Assembly (NCBI GenBank): GCA_946402595.1
Contig: CAMIWY010000103.1
Location: 1 to 5,824 of the forward strand
Length of the DNA stretch: 5,824 nucleotides
Direction: 5' to 3'
Origin: an uncultured Clostridia bacterium
GTDB taxonomy: Bacteria; Bacillota; Clostridia; Peptostreptococcales; Anaerovoracaceae
The notes under the pieces: model-generated
Seen by the model: only the letters and a program-made list of their open reading frames with translations
The model's database searches: none
What the model was told of the DNA's origin: nothing
Shown here: positions 4,444 to 5,824 of the stretch, one piece after another
Layout of the letters: every line of letters begins with the position of its first letter
How positions within the stretch are numbered: position 1 is the stretch's first letter
Translations under genes and position numbers: made by a program

Positions 4444-5824
4444 ATGAAATATATTGATGTAGTTATCGACAATAAGAGCAATAACACGGACACTTTTTTC
4501 ACCTACGCCGCGCCGGATGAGGTGGGACCGGGTGCCTGTCTTACTGTGCCTTTCGCCAGGAGGAAGAAGCCGGTCGATGCCTACTGCATCAGGGAGAATC
4601 CGGCGCCTTCATTCGATGCGAGCAGGATAAAGGAGATCGCTTCGTACGATCCGGAGCGCTCGCTGTCTGCTGAGATGATAGACACCGCCGTGTGGATGAG
4701 AAAGAGATACGGCGTCAAATACATCGATGCCGTCAAGATGTTCACAGTCGGCGGCAAGAAGATCCCTGAATACAAGCCTTCGTGCAAAACGCCTCAGGAT
4801 CCTGAGTACATGCTTTCGCCGGAGCAGAAGCACGCGGCTGAGCGCATATGCGAATATGTCAGCAGGCGCGAATTCAGGCCGTTTCTCATAAAGGGAGTCA
4901 CAAACAGCGGCAAGACCGAGGTGTACATGCGCACTGTGGAAGAGGTCCTGAAGCAGGGGCGCACTGCCATAGTCCTGCTGCCTGAGATAGCATTGTCGGC
5001 TCAGGTCGAGAAGAGGTTCGCTGACCGATTCGGCGGGGACATGGTCGCGACACTTCACAGCAAGCTGTCTACCAGTGCGAAATTAGGCGAATGGATCAGG
5101 ATAAAGCGCGGTGATGCCAGGATAGTCGTAGGAGCGAGGACATCTGTATTCGCTCCTCTCGAAAACATAGGCGCGATCATAATAGACGAAGAACACGAGA
5201 CGACATACAAATCTGACCACAATCCCAAGTATGAGACAGTCGATGTAGCATACAGGAGGGCTCAGGCCCACGGAGCTGTGCTGGTCCTCGGAAGCGCGAC
5301 ACCTTCCGTCACATCGTACAGCCGGGCGAAAGCGGAGATCTACGAGCTTCTCGAGATGAAGCAGAGGATAGGAGCGAGCACTTTGCCCGTACTTGAGACC
5401 GTGGACATGAAGCAGGAGATCCGGTCAGGCAACATGGGCGTGATCTCAAGGCGCCTTGCTGAGGAGACCGACAGGGCTCTTAAACGGGGCGAGCAGGTGA
5501 TACTCTTCCTGAACAGGAGAGGGTTCTCGACTCAGATACTCTGCCCTGACTGCGGCTATAAGATGACATGCCCGGACTGCGGCATCACTCTGACTTACCA
5601 CAAGGCGGTCAATGCGGCAGTCTGCCACTACTGCGGGAGGAAGTTCCCGCTGCCGGACAGGTGTCCTGACTGCGGAAACCGGTTCATAAGATACACCGGA
5701 GCCGGTACAGAGAAGGTTGAAGAGTCCGTTCAGGAGCTGTGGCCGGATGCGAGAGTCGCGCGGTTCGACCTGGACACGGCAGCTAAGGCGGGAAGTACGG
5801 TCAAGGTGATAGATGACTTTCAGA
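4444..5824 (+). CDS. priA: Primosomal protein N' PriA (replication restart helicase), 3' end cut by window
   Basis: PriA is the superfamily 2 DNA helicase that recognises stalled forks and reloads the replicative helicase. The frame stays open for 460 codons to the window edge; the rest of the C-terminal helicase lobe is outside. Visible parts: an N-terminal 3'-end-binding domain (about 1-100, start MKYIDVVID, PFARRKKPVDAY); the lobe 1 entry LSPEQKHAAERI (124-135); a Walker A motif GVTNSGKTEVY (151-161), with N154 where PriA normally has G; LLPEIALSAQ (178-187); GARTSVFAPL (230-239); the DEEH box (248-251); GSATPS (283-288); FLNRRGFS (355-362); and four CxxC pairs (C367/C370, C376/C379, C394/C397, C407/C410) for two zinc ions. 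Walker A lies about 70 residues nearer the N-terminus than in E. coli PriA, so the winged-helix domain seems to be missing. The ATG at 4444 gives the expected family N-terminus but has no Shine-Dalgarno sequence. Confidence 0.96.
   Translation, partial: MKYIDVVIDNKSNNTDTFFTYAAPDEVGPGACLTVPFARRKKPVDAYCIRENPAPSFDASRIKEIASYDPERSLSAEMIDTAVWMRKRYGVKYIDAVKMFTVGGKKIPEYKPSCKTPQDPEYMLSPEQKHAAERICEYVSRREFRPFLIKGVTNSGKTEVYMRTVEEVLKQGRTAIVLLPEIALSAQVEKRFADRFGGDMVATLHSKLSTSAKLGEWIRIKRGDARIVVGARTSVFAPLENIGAIIIDEEHETTYKSDHNPKYETVDVAYRRAQAHGAVLVLGSATPSVTSYSRAKAEIYELLEMKQRIGASTLPVLETVDMKQEIRSGNMGVISRRLAEETDRALKRGEQVILFLNRRGFSTQILCPDCGYKMTCPDCGITLTYHKAVNAAVCHYCGRKFPLPDRCPDCGNRFIRYTGAGTEKVEESVQELWPDARVARFDLDTAAKAGSTVKVIDDFQ

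Noticed and set aside
4609..5058. Reverse-strand open frame (149 codons) within priA
   Set aside because: The + strand frame carries clear PriA motifs across this stretch. The reverse product looks like compositional noise.

Overview
The window looks like chromosomal, mostly housekeeping DNA from an anaerobic Gram-positive bacterium of the class Clostridia (Lachnospiraceae or Oscillospiraceae-like). This is an inference from gene content (QueH-type queuosine enzyme, AsnA, a TIGR01212-type radical SAM protein, a BTAD-type regulator), moderate GC, heavy AGG/AGA arginine codon use and GAGG/AGGAG-type ribosome binding sites. No marker in the window fixes the genus.

Layout, left to right. Positions 1-164 are a non-coding leader with a pair of AGTAAAC repeats, a candidate promoter, and a 17-codon upstream frame that overlaps the next start as ATGA. 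Positions 165-1412 (+) encode a winged-helix/BTAD regulator with a degenerate GGDEF-like C-terminus. Positions 1439-2416 (-) encode a TIGR01212/YhcC-type radical SAM protein, convergent with the regulator and separated from it by only 26 bases with no visible terminator. Positions 2417-2518 are a divergent intergenic region with an extended -10 promoter and a 12-bp leader hairpin. Position 2519 (or 2543)-3184 (+) encodes QueH, which completes queuosine synthesis on tRNA. Positions 3232-4242 (+) encode AsnA, ammonia-dependent asparagine synthetase. Positions 4243-4443 are a 201-base non-coding gap with a clear intrinsic terminator, a partial repeat of its 3' half, and a TATAAT box. Positions 4444 to the window end (+) encode PriA, the replication-restart helicase, cut by the window edge.

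The genes do not form one obvious pathway. queH and asnA point the same way with a 47-base gap and no terminator between them, so they may share a transcript that ends at 4345-4373. One makes the Q34 modification used by tRNA-Asn among others, the other makes asparagine; a functional link is only a guess. priA starts a new unit after the terminator.

No mobile element, CRISPR array, tRNA or rRNA was seen. The two most interesting points are the regulator, whose GGDEF-like domain has lost its catalytic signature (GKGQF) but keeps an RxxD at the inhibitory-site spacing, and PriA, whose N-terminal part appears too short to hold the usual winged-helix domain. I found no convincing new multi-gene system here.
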